64,000 nt of DNA, from positions 496,001-560,000 of the forward strand of contig JAXLUN010000001.1 of assembly GCA_046329535.1 (NCBI GenBank). Direction: 5' to 3'. The notes beneath the pieces are model-generated. The model saw only the letters and a list, made by a program, of their open reading frames with translations, was not told the origin of the DNA and made no database searches. The position numbers and the translations under genes are program-made. Each line of letters opens with the position of its first letter. The first letter of the stretch is position 1. This DNA is from Bog-950 sp046329535 (lineage in GTDB: Bacteria > Bacteroidota > Bacteroidia > Chitinophagales > LD1). Of this stretch, positions 1 to 8,552 are shown in pieces.

Positions 1-116
1 GCTGCATCCAGCGCTATGCCGCAACCGGTAATGCCGCCACCAATCACCAAAAGATCAAACGATTGGTTGGATAGCTGCTGAATAAACGATTGCCTATGGA
101 GATTGGAAAAATTCAT
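1..116 (-). CDS. glpD: Glycerol-3-phosphate dehydrogenase, N-terminal fragment (cut by window edge)
   Basis: Only the first 38 codons are inside the window, starting from the ATG at 116. Residues 21-33 carry the FAD-binding dinucleotide motif (GGGITGCG at 26-33) after a short polar leader. That form, with TGCGIA after the glycines, is typical of the flavin-dependent glycerol-3-phosphate dehydrogenases that oxidise glycerol 3-phosphate to dihydroxyacetone phosphate at the membrane and feed electrons to quinone. It lies 21 nt downstream of the rhodanese-like gene on the same strand, and glycerol kinase is 1.3 kb upstream, so a glycerol pathway fits. The substrate call leans on this context, because the fragment alone only proves an FAD oxidoreductase. 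Confidence 0.75.
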   Translation of the reverse strand, partial: MNFSNLHRQSFIQQLSNQSFDLLVIGGGITGCGIALDA

Positions 117-137
117 AAGTGGTAGTAAATACCTGAT

Positions 138-794
138 TTAGTTATCGGAAAACTTGGTGTCGGTTTTGCTTTTTTTCGGTTTGTAAAAAGATACACCTGA
201 CTCACGCAGGCTTGTATAATCACTCAGCACAATGCGCACGCGATCAAATCCATTGCGCTTGAATATAGACCCGGCAGTAGTTGTTTCGGGAATGGTGTTA
301 CCATAGACATAATAGTTTCCAGGTTCATCCAAGTCTATTAAAACTCTCTCCAGGTCAATTAGGGCAATGTTCTCAGCGTCTTCAACATGCTCAGCCTGAT
401 ATTCTTCAGCAGTACGAACATCCACCAGATAAAATTCATCAAAATTATAATCAATGGCAAACTCATCGGCTTCTACGCCAATCAGCATGTCTATTTTTTT
501 TCCGGCCTCTCTCCATGCCTCATAGCCGCCTTCCAGATAGCCGCCCACATTATCTTGCGTATGCAGCCGAAAAATTTTGCTCAGTTGGTCTATCTGCTCT
601 TCATCGGCAATAATCAATACCGGCTGAGAATCTTCTACCAACTCCTGAAAAGCATCGATAAAGCTTTCAGAAAAAGGAATAGAAATAGATTCGACTATAA
701 AACCATCGCAAAACACCTCTGGTTTTCGCGTATCTACCACCAAGTGACCGGTTGATACCAACTCACTGAAATGCTGAAGTGATATTTTTTTCAT
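138..794 (-). CDS. Tandem rhodanese-like protein lacking both catalytic cysteines
   Basis: The 218 residues contain two rhodanese-like folds, about 2-97 and 108-205. Each has the entry motif (DTRKPEVF at 21, DVRTAEEY at 125), and GGYEAW at 89-94 ends the first. The active-site loop normally begins with a cysteine after a hydrophobic strand. Here it reads IIADEEQ (61-67) in domain one and YVYGNT (162-167) in domain two, so neither can carry a persulfide in the usual way. A non-catalytic sensing or binding role is an inference. The gene sits between an ArsR-type regulator and glpD on the same strand, with a TAACTTCGC promoter-like box 20 nt before the ATG. No signal peptide is seen, so it is probably cytoplasmic. 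Confidence 0.8.
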   Translation of the reverse strand: MKKISLQHFSELVSTGHLVVDTRKPEVFCDGFIVESISIPFSESFIDAFQELVEDSQPVLIIADEEQIDQLSKIFRLHTQDNVGGYLEGGYEAWREAGKKIDMLIGVEADEFAIDYNFDEFYLVDVRTAEEYQAEHVEDAENIALIDLERVLIDLDEPGNYYVYGNTIPETTTAGSIFKRNGFDRVRIVLSDYTSLRESGVSFYKPKKSKTDTKFSDN

Positions 795-813
795 ACAAAA
801 AATTATTGAGGCC

Positions 814-822
814 GCGAAGTTA
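814..822 (-). promoter_or_regulatory. Candidate -7 promoter box (TAACTTCGC) of the rhodanese-like gene
   Basis: TAACTTCGC reads toward the rhodanese gene and ends 19 nt before its ATG. It resembles the Bacteroidetes -7 element TAnnTTTG and recurs before many genes in this window. No clear -33 element is visible. Confidence 0.4.
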
Positions 823-847
823 TGGTAAAAGATAGCTTAATCAAGCC

Positions 848-1168
848 CTAGGAGAGTTTATATACTGCTTCGGTCAGGTTTTTTAAAGCCGAATAATTCA
901 GCGAATAGAAAATGAACTTGCCCTTTCGGGTAGTGAGCACTAAACCGGCTTGGCGTAAAATTTTGAGTTGTTGTGAGGTAATGGACTGATCTATGTCCAG
1001 ATCGCGGTAAATCTCTTGCACGGAGCAAGTTCCTCTCTTGGCCAGATACTCCAGTATTAGAATACGCTGTGGATGAGTTGCAGCCCGCAAAACCATACAG
1101 GCATAATTTAACTGATTGTTGTTTAGTAAAATCTCTGCTTCACCATTCATGTCCACTTGTTTTAGCAT
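848..1168 (-). CDS. ArsR-type winged-helix transcriptional regulator
   Basis: This 106-residue protein is a single winged-helix domain of ArsR/SmtB type. A helical dimerisation segment (16-45) is followed by the helix-turn-helix (49-73, recognition helix around SITSQQLKILRQAG) and a beta wing rich in basic residues (78-90). The ELCVCDL metal-binding motif of arsenic and zinc sensors is absent. Cys24 and Cys48 are the only cysteines and might act in redox sensing, which is unproven. It stands 53 nt upstream of the rhodanese-like gene, its likely target or partner, and is separated from glpK by a terminator. A relative at 18779 shares the TT(R)xGKFI(F/Y)YS wing. Confidence 0.85.
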   Translation of the reverse strand: MLKQVDMNGEAEILLNNNQLNYACMVLRAATHPQRILILEYLAKRGTCSVQEIYRDLDIDQSITSQQLKILRQAGLVLTTRKGKFIFYSLNYSALKNLTEAVYKLS

Positions 1169-1281
1169 GAAAATAGCTATCCTTTTTCAAACCTAAAAAG
1201 AACCTATGAAGCTAGATTTTACTGTAATAATCATACGCACTTTCTATTCAACTTTGTAATTTATTATATGCTTGAACAAAC

Positions 1282-1311
1282 AAAAAGCCCCTTGAAAAAC
1301 AAGAGGCTTTT
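1282..1311 (-). terminator. Rho-independent terminator after glpK
   Basis: A 12-bp stem (AAAAGCCTCTTG pairing with CAAGGGGCTTTT, one G-T pair) encloses a short loop and is followed by T residues on the minus strand, 27 nt past the glpK stop. It separates glpK from the ArsR-rhodanese-glpD group. Confidence 0.8.
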
Positions 1312-1337
1312 CGGTCTGTATGTGATATAGCAGTTAT

Positions 1338-2849
1338 TTATTTTTTTGCGCTACGTCCCCAACCCATACTAAGGGTCACAGCTTTTTTCCAGCCATCGTA
1401 AAGTTTAGTTCGCAGGGCAAGTGCCAGTTTGGGTTTAAAATCGGTATCAATCTGCCATTGTTTCACAATGTTTGGTTTTTTGTAAAAACCTACAGCCAAC
1501 CCAGCCAGATAGGCCGCCCCCAAAGCGGTGGTTTCGGTTACCTTGGGCCTGTCTACCGGCACTCCAAGCATATCGCTTTGAAACTGCATTAAAAAATTAT
1601 TGGCACAAGCCCCGCCATCCACCCGCAACGATTTCAGTTTAATACCGCTGTCCTGCTCCATGGCACTTAAAACATCTTTGGTTTGATATGCCAGCGACTC
1701 CAACGTTGCCCGTACCAAGTGGCTTTTGGAGGTTCCGCGCGTTAGGCCAAAAACCGCCCCGCGCGCCTCCATATCCCAGTAAGGGGCCCCTAACCCGGCA
1801 AATGCGGGTACCACATAAACACCTTCGGAACTTTCCACTGCATTAGCATGATACTCCGATTCACTAGCCGTATCAATAATTTTTAAACCATCACGCAACC
1901 ACTGTACAGCGGCTCCTGCTATAAAAATACTGCCTTCTAAAGCATACTCCACTTTGCCACCAATACCCCAAGCAATGGTGGTTATCAGTCCGTTTTTAGA
2001 TTTTACCATTTTATTTCCGGTGTTCATTAGCATGAAGCAACCGGTGCCGTACGTGTTCTTCGCCATACCGGCATTAAAACAGGTTTGTCCGAAAAGTGCC
2101 GCCTGTTGGTCGCCAGCAATACCGGCAATAGGAATTTCTGAATCAAAGAGACTGCGGTGGGTAAAGCCGTATATTCGGCTGCTGTCTGTTACATACGGTA
2201 ACATCAGCGAAGGAATATCCATCGCATCTAACAGTTTTTGATCCCACTTTAATGATTTTATGTTGAAGAGCATGGTGCGTGAGGCATTGCTGTAGTCGGT
2301 TATATGTAAACTGCCATCGGTTAGTTTCCACACCAACCAGGAATCAACGGTTCCAAAAAGCAACTCACCATTCTCTGCCCGCTTGCGTGCACCTTTTACG
2401 TGATCCAGAATCCACTTGATTTTGGTTCCTGAAAAATAAGCGTCTACTACCAGTCCGGTATTATCGCGTACGTATTTTTCAAAGTCTTTTTTCTTTTTTA
2501 ATGCATTGCAAATTTCTGATGTTCTGCGGTCTTGCCATACAAGGGCATTATGAATTGGCGCTCCGGTTTTCTTATCCCAAACAATGGTGGTTTCGCGTTG
2601 ATTGGTAATGCCGATGGAAGCAATTTGGTTGGGTTTGATGCCCGCTTTTTTAATAACCTCATTGGCGGTATATAACTGAGAGTTCCAAATTTCTTCCGGG
2701 TCGTGTTCTACCCAGCCGGGTTGCGGAAACATTTGCGAAAACTCTTTTTGAGACATGGCTATAATGTTTCCCTGTTCATCAAAAATGATAGAACGCGAAC
2801 TAGTGGTGCCTTGATCTAAGGCTAACACATATTTTCTGTTATCTGCCAT
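1338..2849 (-). CDS. glpK: Glycerol kinase
   Basis: The product phosphorylates glycerol to sn-glycerol 3-phosphate with ATP in the cytoplasm, the entry step of glycerol use. The ATG at 2849 gives 503 residues, the usual family length. An upstream in-frame GTG at 2912 would add a non-homologous leader and is not preferred. FGGY-kinase landmarks run in order: the phosphate-binding DQGTTSSR at 12-19, the substrate region ALVWQDRRT, the second-domain phosphate motif around IAGIAGDQQAALFGQ, and the adenosine motif DGGACANN near the C-terminus. A terminator follows. The likely next pathway enzyme, GlpD, begins at 116 on the same strand. No glycerol facilitator gene is in view. Confidence 0.97.
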   Translation of the reverse strand: MADNRKYVLALDQGTTSSRSIIFDEQGNIIAMSQKEFSQMFPQPGWVEHDPEEIWNSQLYTANEVIKKAGIKPNQIASIGITNQRETTIVWDKKTGAPIHNALVWQDRRTSEICNALKKKKDFEKYVRDNTGLVVDAYFSGTKIKWILDHVKGARKRAENGELLFGTVDSWLVWKLTDGSLHITDYSNASRTMLFNIKSLKWDQKLLDAMDIPSLMLPYVTDSSRIYGFTHRSLFDSEIPIAGIAGDQQAALFGQTCFNAGMAKNTYGTGCFMLMNTGNKMVKSKNGLITTIAWGIGGKVEYALEGSIFIAGAAVQWLRDGLKIIDTASESEYHANAVESSEGVYVVPAFAGLGAPYWDMEARGAVFGLTRGTSKSHLVRATLESLAYQTKDVLSAMEQDSGIKLKSLRVDGGACANNFLMQFQSDMLGVPVDRPKVTETTALGAAYLAGLAVGFYKKPNIVKQWQIDTDFKPKLALALRTKLYDGWKKAVTLSMGWGRSAKK

Positions 2850-3031
2850 AGTATTGGTTTGATTAACGGAATTGAATATTTTAGCAACTAATATATAAAA
2901 CTTAGTTCCCACAGGCCTTTATTTATTAACATTTTACCCAAGGCAGATTTCAGGAAATCCGGGACAGGCAGGGAAAAAATGAACAGCAATGTGGCATAAG
3001 AAGACGCCAATTGCTTTTAAAACAGCTACTT

Positions 3032-3988
3032 ATGAAAAAAGGAAGACAGATAAGACTTCTGGAAGTGAAGAGTGAGGTAGGCGCAGGAACCCGAGGAGCG
3101 AGTTTGGGAATAGATGCCATTAAAATTGCCGCTTTGGATTATCGCAGCAATTTTTTTAAAAATCACCGTAGTATTCATGTGCCTGATGATAACGCTGCTT
3201 TGCATGGAGCCATCGAAAGCCGCTACGCCAAAAGAATACGAAGCGTACTACGAATGTATGAGCGTATAGCAGCGGCTGTTCGCGATTCATTGAAAGATGG
3301 AAAGTTTCCAGTTATGCTATCGGGCGACCACTCGAATGCCGGTGGCACCATGGCGGGGATTAAAATGGCTTATCCGGATTCCAGACTGGGTGTTATCTGG
3401 ATAGATGCCCATGCCGATTTACACTCCCCTTATACCACTCCTTCGGGGAATATGCATGGTATGGCATTATCTACTGCGTTGGCCGAAGACAATATTGAGA
3501 ACAAGGTAAACGATCTGGATTATGAAACCATTGAACTTTGGGAGCGGCTGAAAAATGTAGGTGACCTGAGCCCCAAAGTAGACTATCGCGACATATTGTT
3601 TATGACGCTGCGCGATTTTGAAGAACAGGAAGGCTACCTGATGAAGAAAAATAAAGTCAAAAACTTCACTACCTCAGAAATCAGAAAAACGGGGGTTACC
3701 AAAATATGCAGGGAGGCCATGAAGTATCTGTCACAATGCGACAAAATTTATATCACCTTTGATGTAGATGCGCTTGACCCGACCATTTCGCGAGGAACCG
3801 GTACTCCTGTAAAAGGGGGTATCAATGAGCGGGAAGCTGCAGATATTATTCTGGAACTGGTGCAAAATGAGCGAGTTTGTTGCTTGGAGTTTACAGAAAT
3901 TAACCCAACTCTGGATAGTGAGAACGTAATGGCTGAAACCGTATTTGAAATTTTACAGAAAGTATCCAGGCAGTTAGAAATTATATAA
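3032..3988 (+). CDS. Arginase family protein (probable arginase)
   Basis: Ureohydrolases split arginine or a related guanidine compound using two manganese ions. All metal-binding motifs are present: GDHS at 98-101, DAHAD at 125-129 and the FDVDALDP block with Asp244 and Asp246. The segment after DAHAD (HSPYTTPSGNMHGM) matches the arginase substrate loop better than agmatinase, so arginine to ornithine plus urea is the likely reaction. The ATG at 3032 gives 318 residues, and a TTG at 3011 is a less likely start. The gene stands alone, divergent from glpK across about 180 bp, with a lipoprotein gene downstream. No urease or ornithine pathway gene is nearby to confirm the substrate. Confidence 0.85.
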   Translation: MKKGRQIRLLEVKSEVGAGTRGASLGIDAIKIAALDYRSNFFKNHRSIHVPDDNAALHGAIESRYAKRIRSVLRMYERIAAAVRDSLKDGKFPVMLSGDHSNAGGTMAGIKMAYPDSRLGVIWIDAHADLHSPYTTPSGNMHGMALSTALAEDNIENKVNDLDYETIELWERLKNVGDLSPKVDYRDILFMTLRDFEEQEGYLMKKNKVKNFTTSEIRKTGVTKICREAMKYLSQCDKIYITFDVDALDPTISRGTGTPVKGGINEREAADIILELVQNERVCCLEFTEINPTLDSENVMAETVFEILQKVSRQLEII

Positions 3989-4059
3989 ACCAGGCAATTA
4001 TTTATTTGCAGATGTTAAAACCAACAATTACATTCACTTTCAACTAAACAAAAAAAATT

Positions 4060-4608
4060 ATGAAAAAAATCTTCACGGCTTCGTTTTGCACTTTGCTTTT
4101 GGCTGGTATTATTTCTATTAATTCTTGTAGCAAAGACCCATTGGTTATTCCTTTCACTATAGCGGATAAGGAAAAATGCCTTAGCACCAATCCTTTTCAG
4201 GCATACGCTAAAGATTCTTTTGATGTTTTGAAAGCAGATGTTCTTGCCGTGATGAGTGCAGCCGGAATTACCGATGTGGGACGCGTTACCAAAGCCGGCT
4301 TGAAAGCAGGAGGAACATTCAAAGTAGTGGTTTCCGGAAGCGGTTTTACTACGCTTGACGATATTTCAAACATTGAGGTGTATATGAAAAAAACGGGAAC
4401 CACCGGTGATGGAACCCAAATTGCTTATTCAGATGCCATTGTAAGCGGAGCCAATGAAGTAAAATTGGTTTTAAACGGCATTGATATGAAACAGTTCGTT
4501 GAACAGAACACAACCTTTACCACCAAGATTTTAAATAAGACAACTGGCAATGCGCAAGGATGTCTGACACTCACGGGTGGGGTTATAGAAATTTCAGTGA
4601 AACAATAG
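4060..4608 (+). CDS. Hypothetical lipoprotein
   Basis: This 182-residue protein starts with a hydrophobic signal peptide ending in a lipobox (INSC, Cys23), so it should be lipidated and sit in the inner or outer membrane. The mature part has no family that I recognise. It is rich in Thr, Gly and Val with alternating strands, suggesting a beta-sandwich (for example the stretch FKVVVSGSGFTTLDD). It follows the arginase gene after 71 nt and is closed by a strong terminator shared with typA, so it may be the last gene of that unit or be monocistronic. No catalytic motif is visible. Confidence 0.75.
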   Translation: MKKIFTASFCTLLLAGIISINSCSKDPLVIPFTIADKEKCLSTNPFQAYAKDSFDVLKADVLAVMSAAGITDVGRVTKAGLKAGGTFKVVVSGSGFTTLDDISNIEVYMKKTGTTGDGTQIAYSDAIVSGANEVKLVLNGIDMKQFVEQNTTFTTKILNKTTGNAQGCLTLTGGVIEISVKQ

Positions 4609-4627
4609 TCATATCCACGACATCAAT

Positions 4628-4660
4628 AAAAAAAGCCACTTGTTTAAAGTGGCTTTTTTA
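4628..4660. terminator. Bidirectional terminator between the lipoprotein gene and typA
   Basis: AAAAAAGCCACT pairs with AGTGGCTTTTTT around a 6-7 nt loop. The A and T tracts on the two sides let it work for the plus-strand lipoprotein gene and the converging typA. Confidence 0.85.
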
Positions 4661-4666
4661 TTGCTC

Positions 4667-6469
4667 TTATTTACCGAATCTTTTTCTTTCGTTTTCGGTC
4701 AAATATATTTTACGTAAACGGGTAGATACCGGAGTAACCTCTACATATTCATCTTCCTGAATGTACTCCATACTTTCTTCTAAACTCATTCTTACCGGTG
4801 GAGGAAGAGAAGATTTATCATCAGTCCCTGCTGCGCGGAAGTTGGTCAGCTGCTTTGCTTGTACCACGTTTACTACTAAATCTCCGCTCTTGGTATATTC
4901 ACCAATAATCTGCCCTTCGTAAATATCTACACCCGGTTCAATAAAGAATTTACCCCGGTCAGATAATTTGTCCATCGCATAAGCTGTAGCCCGACCGGCT
5001 TCTTTAGCAATGATAGTCCCATTGATACGCGAAGGAATTTCCCCTTTCATTGGCTGATACTCTTTAAAGCGGTGTGCCATAATAGCTTCACCGGCAGTTG
5101 TGTTCAGAATCAAAGTGCGTAAACCTATCAATCCTCTTGATGGCACTTCAAACTCAATATGCATCATATCACCTTTGGGCTCCATGACCAGCAGGTCACC
5201 TTTACGCTGAGTAACCAGTTCTATACATTTTCCTGCAACACCCTCCGGGGCATCAATGGTCAGAATTTCTATCGGTTCGCATTTTTGACCATTAATCTCT
5301 TTAATAAGTACACGCGGATTGCCAATGCTTAACTCATAACCCTCTCTGCGCATGGTTTCAATCAGAACGCTTAAGTGTAATATACCACGACCAAACACTA
5401 GAAATTTTTCGGGAGTTTCAGTGTCTTCAACACGAAGAGCCAGGTTTTTTTCTAATTCTTTATACAAACGCTCTCTTATTTTTTGAGAGGTAACATGCTT
5501 GCCTTCTTTACCAAAAAACGGAGAGGTATTGGTGGTGAAAATCATACTCATAGTAGGTTCATCTATATGAATAGGAACCATGGCTTCAGGTTTTTCAACA
5601 TCGGCAATTGTGTCGCCAATATCAAAGCCTTCCACCCCCATAACTGCACAAAGGTCTCCGCAGTTCACTTTTTCTACCTTCATTTTACCCAACCCACTGA
5701 AAACATATAGCTCCTTTACTTTCGATTTCACCTGTGTGCCATCTCTTTTCATTAACATCACGTTTTGGCCGGAGGTTAAACTGCCTCTGGTAATTCTTCC
5801 AATAGCTACACGACCTAAATAGGATGAGTAATCTAAGGATGTGATTTGCATTTGTACAGTACCTTCAACAATAGTTGGGGCAGGTATATGACCAATGATG
5901 GTATCCAAGAGAAAGGTTACATCATCAGCCGGATGTTTCCAGTCATCGCCCATCCAGCCTCTTTTGGCAGAACCGTAAACCGTAGGGAAATTTAGCTGAT
6001 TTTCATTAGCCCCTAGGTGGAACATCAAGTCAAAAACTGACTCATGTACCTCATCAGGACGACAGTTTTCCTTGTCAACCTTATTAATAACCAGAATAGG
6101 TTTTTTGCCTAGAGCAATTGCTTTTGACAATACGTAGCGTGTTTGCGGCATGGGGCCTTCAAAAGCATCTACCAGCAAAAGCACTCCATCGGCCATATTC
6201 AATACCCGTTCTACCTCACCACCAAAGTCAGCGTGGCCGGGCGTGTCAATAATATTAATCTTAATTTCTTTGTACTCTACCGATACGTTTTTGGCAAGAA
6301 TGGTAATACCTCTTTCTCTTTCCAGGTCATTATTGTCGAGGATCAATTCTCCGGATTGTTGATTATCACGGAAAAGGGAGCATTGGTGAAGAATTTTGTC
6401 AACTAAGGTTGTTTTGCCGTGATCAACGTGAGCAATAATGGCGATGTTTCGGATATTCTGGTTTTTCAT
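4667..6469 (-). CDS. typA: Ribosome-associated GTPase TypA/BipA
   Basis: TypA is a translational GTPase of the EF-G type that helps assemble the 50S subunit and supports stress growth. From the ATG at 6469 the product has 600 residues, the standard length. The longer frame from 6532 adds 21 unrelated residues. The GTPase motifs are clear: AHVDHGKT at 13-20, RGIT at 53-56, DTPG at 75-78 and NKVD near 130. EF-G-like domains follow, ending with the TypA-specific basic tail. A TACATTCGC box lies 20 nt upstream of the ATG. The gene converges on the lipoprotein gene and shares its terminator. Confidence 0.97.
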   Translation of the reverse strand: MKNQNIRNIAIIAHVDHGKTTLVDKILHQCSLFRDNQQSGELILDNNDLERERGITILAKNVSVEYKEIKINIIDTPGHADFGGEVERVLNMADGVLLLVDAFEGPMPQTRYVLSKAIALGKKPILVINKVDKENCRPDEVHESVFDLMFHLGANENQLNFPTVYGSAKRGWMGDDWKHPADDVTFLLDTIIGHIPAPTIVEGTVQMQITSLDYSSYLGRVAIGRITRGSLTSGQNVMLMKRDGTQVKSKVKELYVFSGLGKMKVEKVNCGDLCAVMGVEGFDIGDTIADVEKPEAMVPIHIDEPTMSMIFTTNTSPFFGKEGKHVTSQKIRERLYKELEKNLALRVEDTETPEKFLVFGRGILHLSVLIETMRREGYELSIGNPRVLIKEINGQKCEPIEILTIDAPEGVAGKCIELVTQRKGDLLVMEPKGDMMHIEFEVPSRGLIGLRTLILNTTAGEAIMAHRFKEYQPMKGEIPSRINGTIIAKEAGRATAYAMDKLSDRGKFFIEPGVDIYEGQIIGEYTKSGDLVVNVVQAKQLTNFRAAGTDDKSSLPPPVRMSLEESMEYIQEDEYVEVTPVSTRLRKIYLTENERKRFGK

Positions 6470-6488
6470 ACTATTTTTTAAACAGGGC

Positions 6489-6497
6489 GCGAATGTA
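6489..6497 (-). promoter_or_regulatory. Candidate -7 promoter box (TACATTCGC) of typA
   Basis: The box matches the recurring TAnnTTCGC element of this window and lies 19 nt before the preferred typA ATG. It also falls inside the longer, rejected reading frame, which favours the start at 6469. Confidence 0.45.
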
Positions 6498-6601
6498 ACT
6501 AAATCTGCCACACTCTTTGCCCCAGAGCTCATGAATATACCATTAAATGTTTTGGGGAATAAATCTTTTTAAAAGATTACTGTCAACAGTTTAGCTAAAA
6601 G

Positions 6602-7396
6602 CTATAGGTAATATTTACGACTATTTTCCCTTAAATGCTTCTCTGCATTTTGATAGTCGGGCATTACCTGCTCCACTACTTTCCAGAAACGGTCTGAGTG
6701 ATTGTGGTGTATGAGATGTGCCAGTTCGTGAATCAGCACGTAGTCAATCATTTTAGGCGGAGCAAACATCAGGCGCACAGAAATTACAATATTGCCATGA
6801 TGTGAACAGTGCCCCCAGAAACTGGTAGCATGTTTTATTTTTACACTCTTAATTTCTTTCCTGAAATATCGGTCGTTCAGCTCCCTTATTCGTTGTTCCA
6901 CTACGGGCTGAAAAAACTTGCATAGGCATTTGGCTACCAGATACGAGCAGGCATTTTCTTCAGCTTCTTTGGTCAGGCCTTTCGCCAACGAAAGCACAAT
7001 ATTATTTCGGAATATTTTAGCTGAAGATTTGGCCAAATCATGATAGAAGATAGATATCACAAATTCATACTCACCTATCTTAAGCACTTCGCCATTCAGA
7101 TATTTTCGCTGCGGTAGCGAATCAAGCAGTTCGGGTTTGTCTCCTAATTTTTCTTTAGCCCACTTTAAGAGGTTATCAATGTTTTTTCGCTGTTCTTCTT
7201 TGGGTTGGCGTTCAGAAACACGAATGAGTATACCATTCTTATTGACCGTAACCCGATTATTGAACCGAGCTTCGAATAGTATGCGAACCGGCACACTTTC
7301 TCCGTTGACATCTATTTCAAACTCGCGCGAAGAATCTTCCTGAACTTTGGGTTCGGGTTTGGCAGGCAATAATTGATCGAACAGAGATAGCAACAT
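6602..7396 (-). CDS. YgjP-like zinc metallopeptidase (M48/DUF45 type)
   Basis: The 264-residue protein ends in a zincin motif, HELAH at 223-227 with further histidines at 230-233 and a downstream HSDRFW. This is the signature of the YgjP/DUF45 family related to SprT and WSS1 proteases. The region before it (about 80-215) carries the family's beta strands and the conserved segment around HATSFWGHCSHHGNI. The first 80 residues look like an extra acidic N-terminal region. The natural substrate of this family is not settled. YgjP is commonly annotated as a nuclease-system-associated or stand-alone metal-dependent hydrolase. No restriction genes are adjacent here, and it lies upstream of typA on the same strand. 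Confidence 0.85.
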   Translation of the reverse strand: MLLSLFDQLLPAKPEPKVQEDSSREFEIDVNGESVPVRILFEARFNNRVTVNKNGILIRVSERQPKEEQRKNIDNLLKWAKEKLGDKPELLDSLPQRKYLNGEVLKIGEYEFVISIFYHDLAKSSAKIFRNNIVLSLAKGLTKEAEENACSYLVAKCLCKFFQPVVEQRIRELNDRYFRKEIKSVKIKHATSFWGHCSHHGNIVISVRLMFAPPKMIDYVLIHELAHLIHHNHSDRFWKVVEQVMPDYQNAEKHLRENSRKYYL

Positions 7397-7474
7397 ACAG
7401 AGCGCTAAAATCAGAAGAAGAAGGGATTAAGAACAATGTATTTTTCAACAATAACAAGGGTTTAAGAAAACGAA

Positions 7475-7816
7475 CTACTCATCTTTCTTGCCCATTTGCT
7501 TCTTTATGCGCCTGATAACATCTCTGCGGATACCTGTTTCGCGCGAAATTTCACCTACTGTTTTACCACTATCAATCAACTCCATAACTTTTTGTTTGTA
7601 GTCATCCTGGTAAATCTGTTGTTCAGCCGGTTCATCACGTTTAAAGAGGCTTTCTTTCTTATCAGGCACTGGCGAACTTTCGTTGCCCGCTTTAGGATTA
7701 AGAAAAAGTACAACTCCTATGATGGCAACAATCACACCGGCAATTATCAGATATTTTCTGTTCGATGATTGAGGTGGTTCGTTAGTTAGTAATGTTTTTT
7801 CTTTGATATTATCCAT
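7475..7816 (-). CDS. Membrane-anchored small protein with C-terminal helix-turn-helix
   Basis: This 113-residue protein has a polar N-terminus, one transmembrane helix at about 22-39, a charged linker, and a C-terminal segment (75-107) that reads as a helix-turn-helix: KVMELIDSGKTVGEISRETG followed by a basic helix rich in Arg and Lys. The C-terminal part resembles the resolvase or homeodomain-like HTH. The topology would place the HTH in the cytoplasm only if the short N-terminus is outside. I do not recognise a named family. It is upstream of the YgjP-like gene, divergent from clpP, with a TATTTTTGC box before its ATG. Confidence 0.7.
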   Translation of the reverse strand: MDNIKEKTLLTNEPPQSSNRKYLIIAGVIVAIIGVVLFLNPKAGNESSPVPDKKESLFKRDEPAEQQIYQDDYKQKVMELIDSGKTVGEISRETGIRRDVIRRIKKQMGKKDE

Positions 7817-7837
7817 GTTAGTAAACTGTTATTGTCT

Positions 7838-7846
7838 GCAAAAATA
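7838..7846 (-). promoter_or_regulatory. Candidate -7 promoter box (TATTTTTGC)
   Basis: It matches the Bacteroidetes TAnnTTTG element and lies 21 nt before the ATG of the membrane-anchored HTH gene. Confidence 0.45.
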
Positions 7847-7898
7847 AAAACCATTTTAAGTAAGGTTTCATATCATTAGCACCACATTCAAAATATTA

Positions 7899-7907
7899 TA
7901 TTTTCGC
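7899..7907 (+). promoter_or_regulatory. Candidate -7 promoter box (TATTTTCGC) of the clpP-like gene
   Basis: It lies 27 nt before the clpP ATG, in the divergent gap with the HTH gene, and follows the recurring TAnnTTCGC form. Confidence 0.4.
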
Positions 7908-7934
7908 CTCCGTCAACACAATAAAATAAATAGC

Positions 7935-8549
7935 ATGAACATATTTCAACAAGAGCCTGAAACACCGAATGCAGAACCGGATAAATTGATGGAGAAATTT
8001 GCCGGTGGTATGATGAAGTTCGACAATAAATTTCTTGAACAACGCAGGGTATTCTTGTGGGGTGGTGTTCACGATGAAAGTGCAGAGAAGATAGTAAATC
8101 GGTTGTTGTTTTTGGAAGCAACCGACCCGGGTAAGGATATTTTCTTTTACATCAATAGTCCGGGTGGCGTAGTGACTTCAGGCATGGTGATATACGATGT
8201 GATGCAAATGATTTCTTCACCGGTTCATACTATTTGTATGGGTCTTGCAGCTTCTATGGGTTCAATTTTATTGAGCGGAGGAACCAAAGGCAAACGCTTA
8301 ATTTGGCCAAGCGGGCGGGTGATGATTCACCAGCCATCCCTAGGTGGTATGTATGGGCAGGCAACCGATATTGAAATTACGGCAGCCGAAATTTTAAAAA
8401 TTAAAGAAATGAGTGCCGATATTCTGGCAAAAAATTGCGGCAAAACATACGAACAGGTAATGAAAGACTTTGATCGCGACCATTGGATGAATGCTAAGGA
8501 AGCGGTAGCGTACGGCATTGTAGATGGCATTGCCGATAAACTTTTATAA
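7935..8549 (+). CDS. clpP: ClpP-type serine protease (divergent paralog)
   Basis: ClpP forms the tetradecameric proteolytic barrel fed by Clp ATPases. The 204-residue product keeps the fold and catalytic elements: the oxyanion strand NSPGG (74-78), nucleophile Ser107 in AASMG, His132 in MIHQP, and the acidic residue in DRDHW (180-184). The N-terminal part differs from textbook ClpP. It reads RRVFLWGGVHDESAEKI, where the usual form has an IIFLG-type strand, and it has an extra acidic leader. No trigger factor or clpX flanks it, and a 134-residue unknown starts 3 nt later. This is therefore probably a second ClpP form rather than the housekeeping tig-clpP-clpX copy, an inference from sequence and context. 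Confidence 0.9.
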   Translation: MNIFQQEPETPNAEPDKLMEKFAGGMMKFDNKFLEQRRVFLWGGVHDESAEKIVNRLLFLEATDPGKDIFFYINSPGGVVTSGMVIYDVMQMISSPVHTICMGLAASMGSILLSGGTKGKRLIWPSGRVMIHQPSLGGMYGQATDIEITAAEILKIKEMSADILAKNCGKTYEQVMKDFDRDHWMNAKEAVAYGIVDGIADKLL

Positions 8550-8552
8550 GAA

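Noticed and set aside
4060..4608. Lipoprotein as part of a SusC/SusD system
   Set aside because: No TonB-dependent receptor or SusD signature is next to it.
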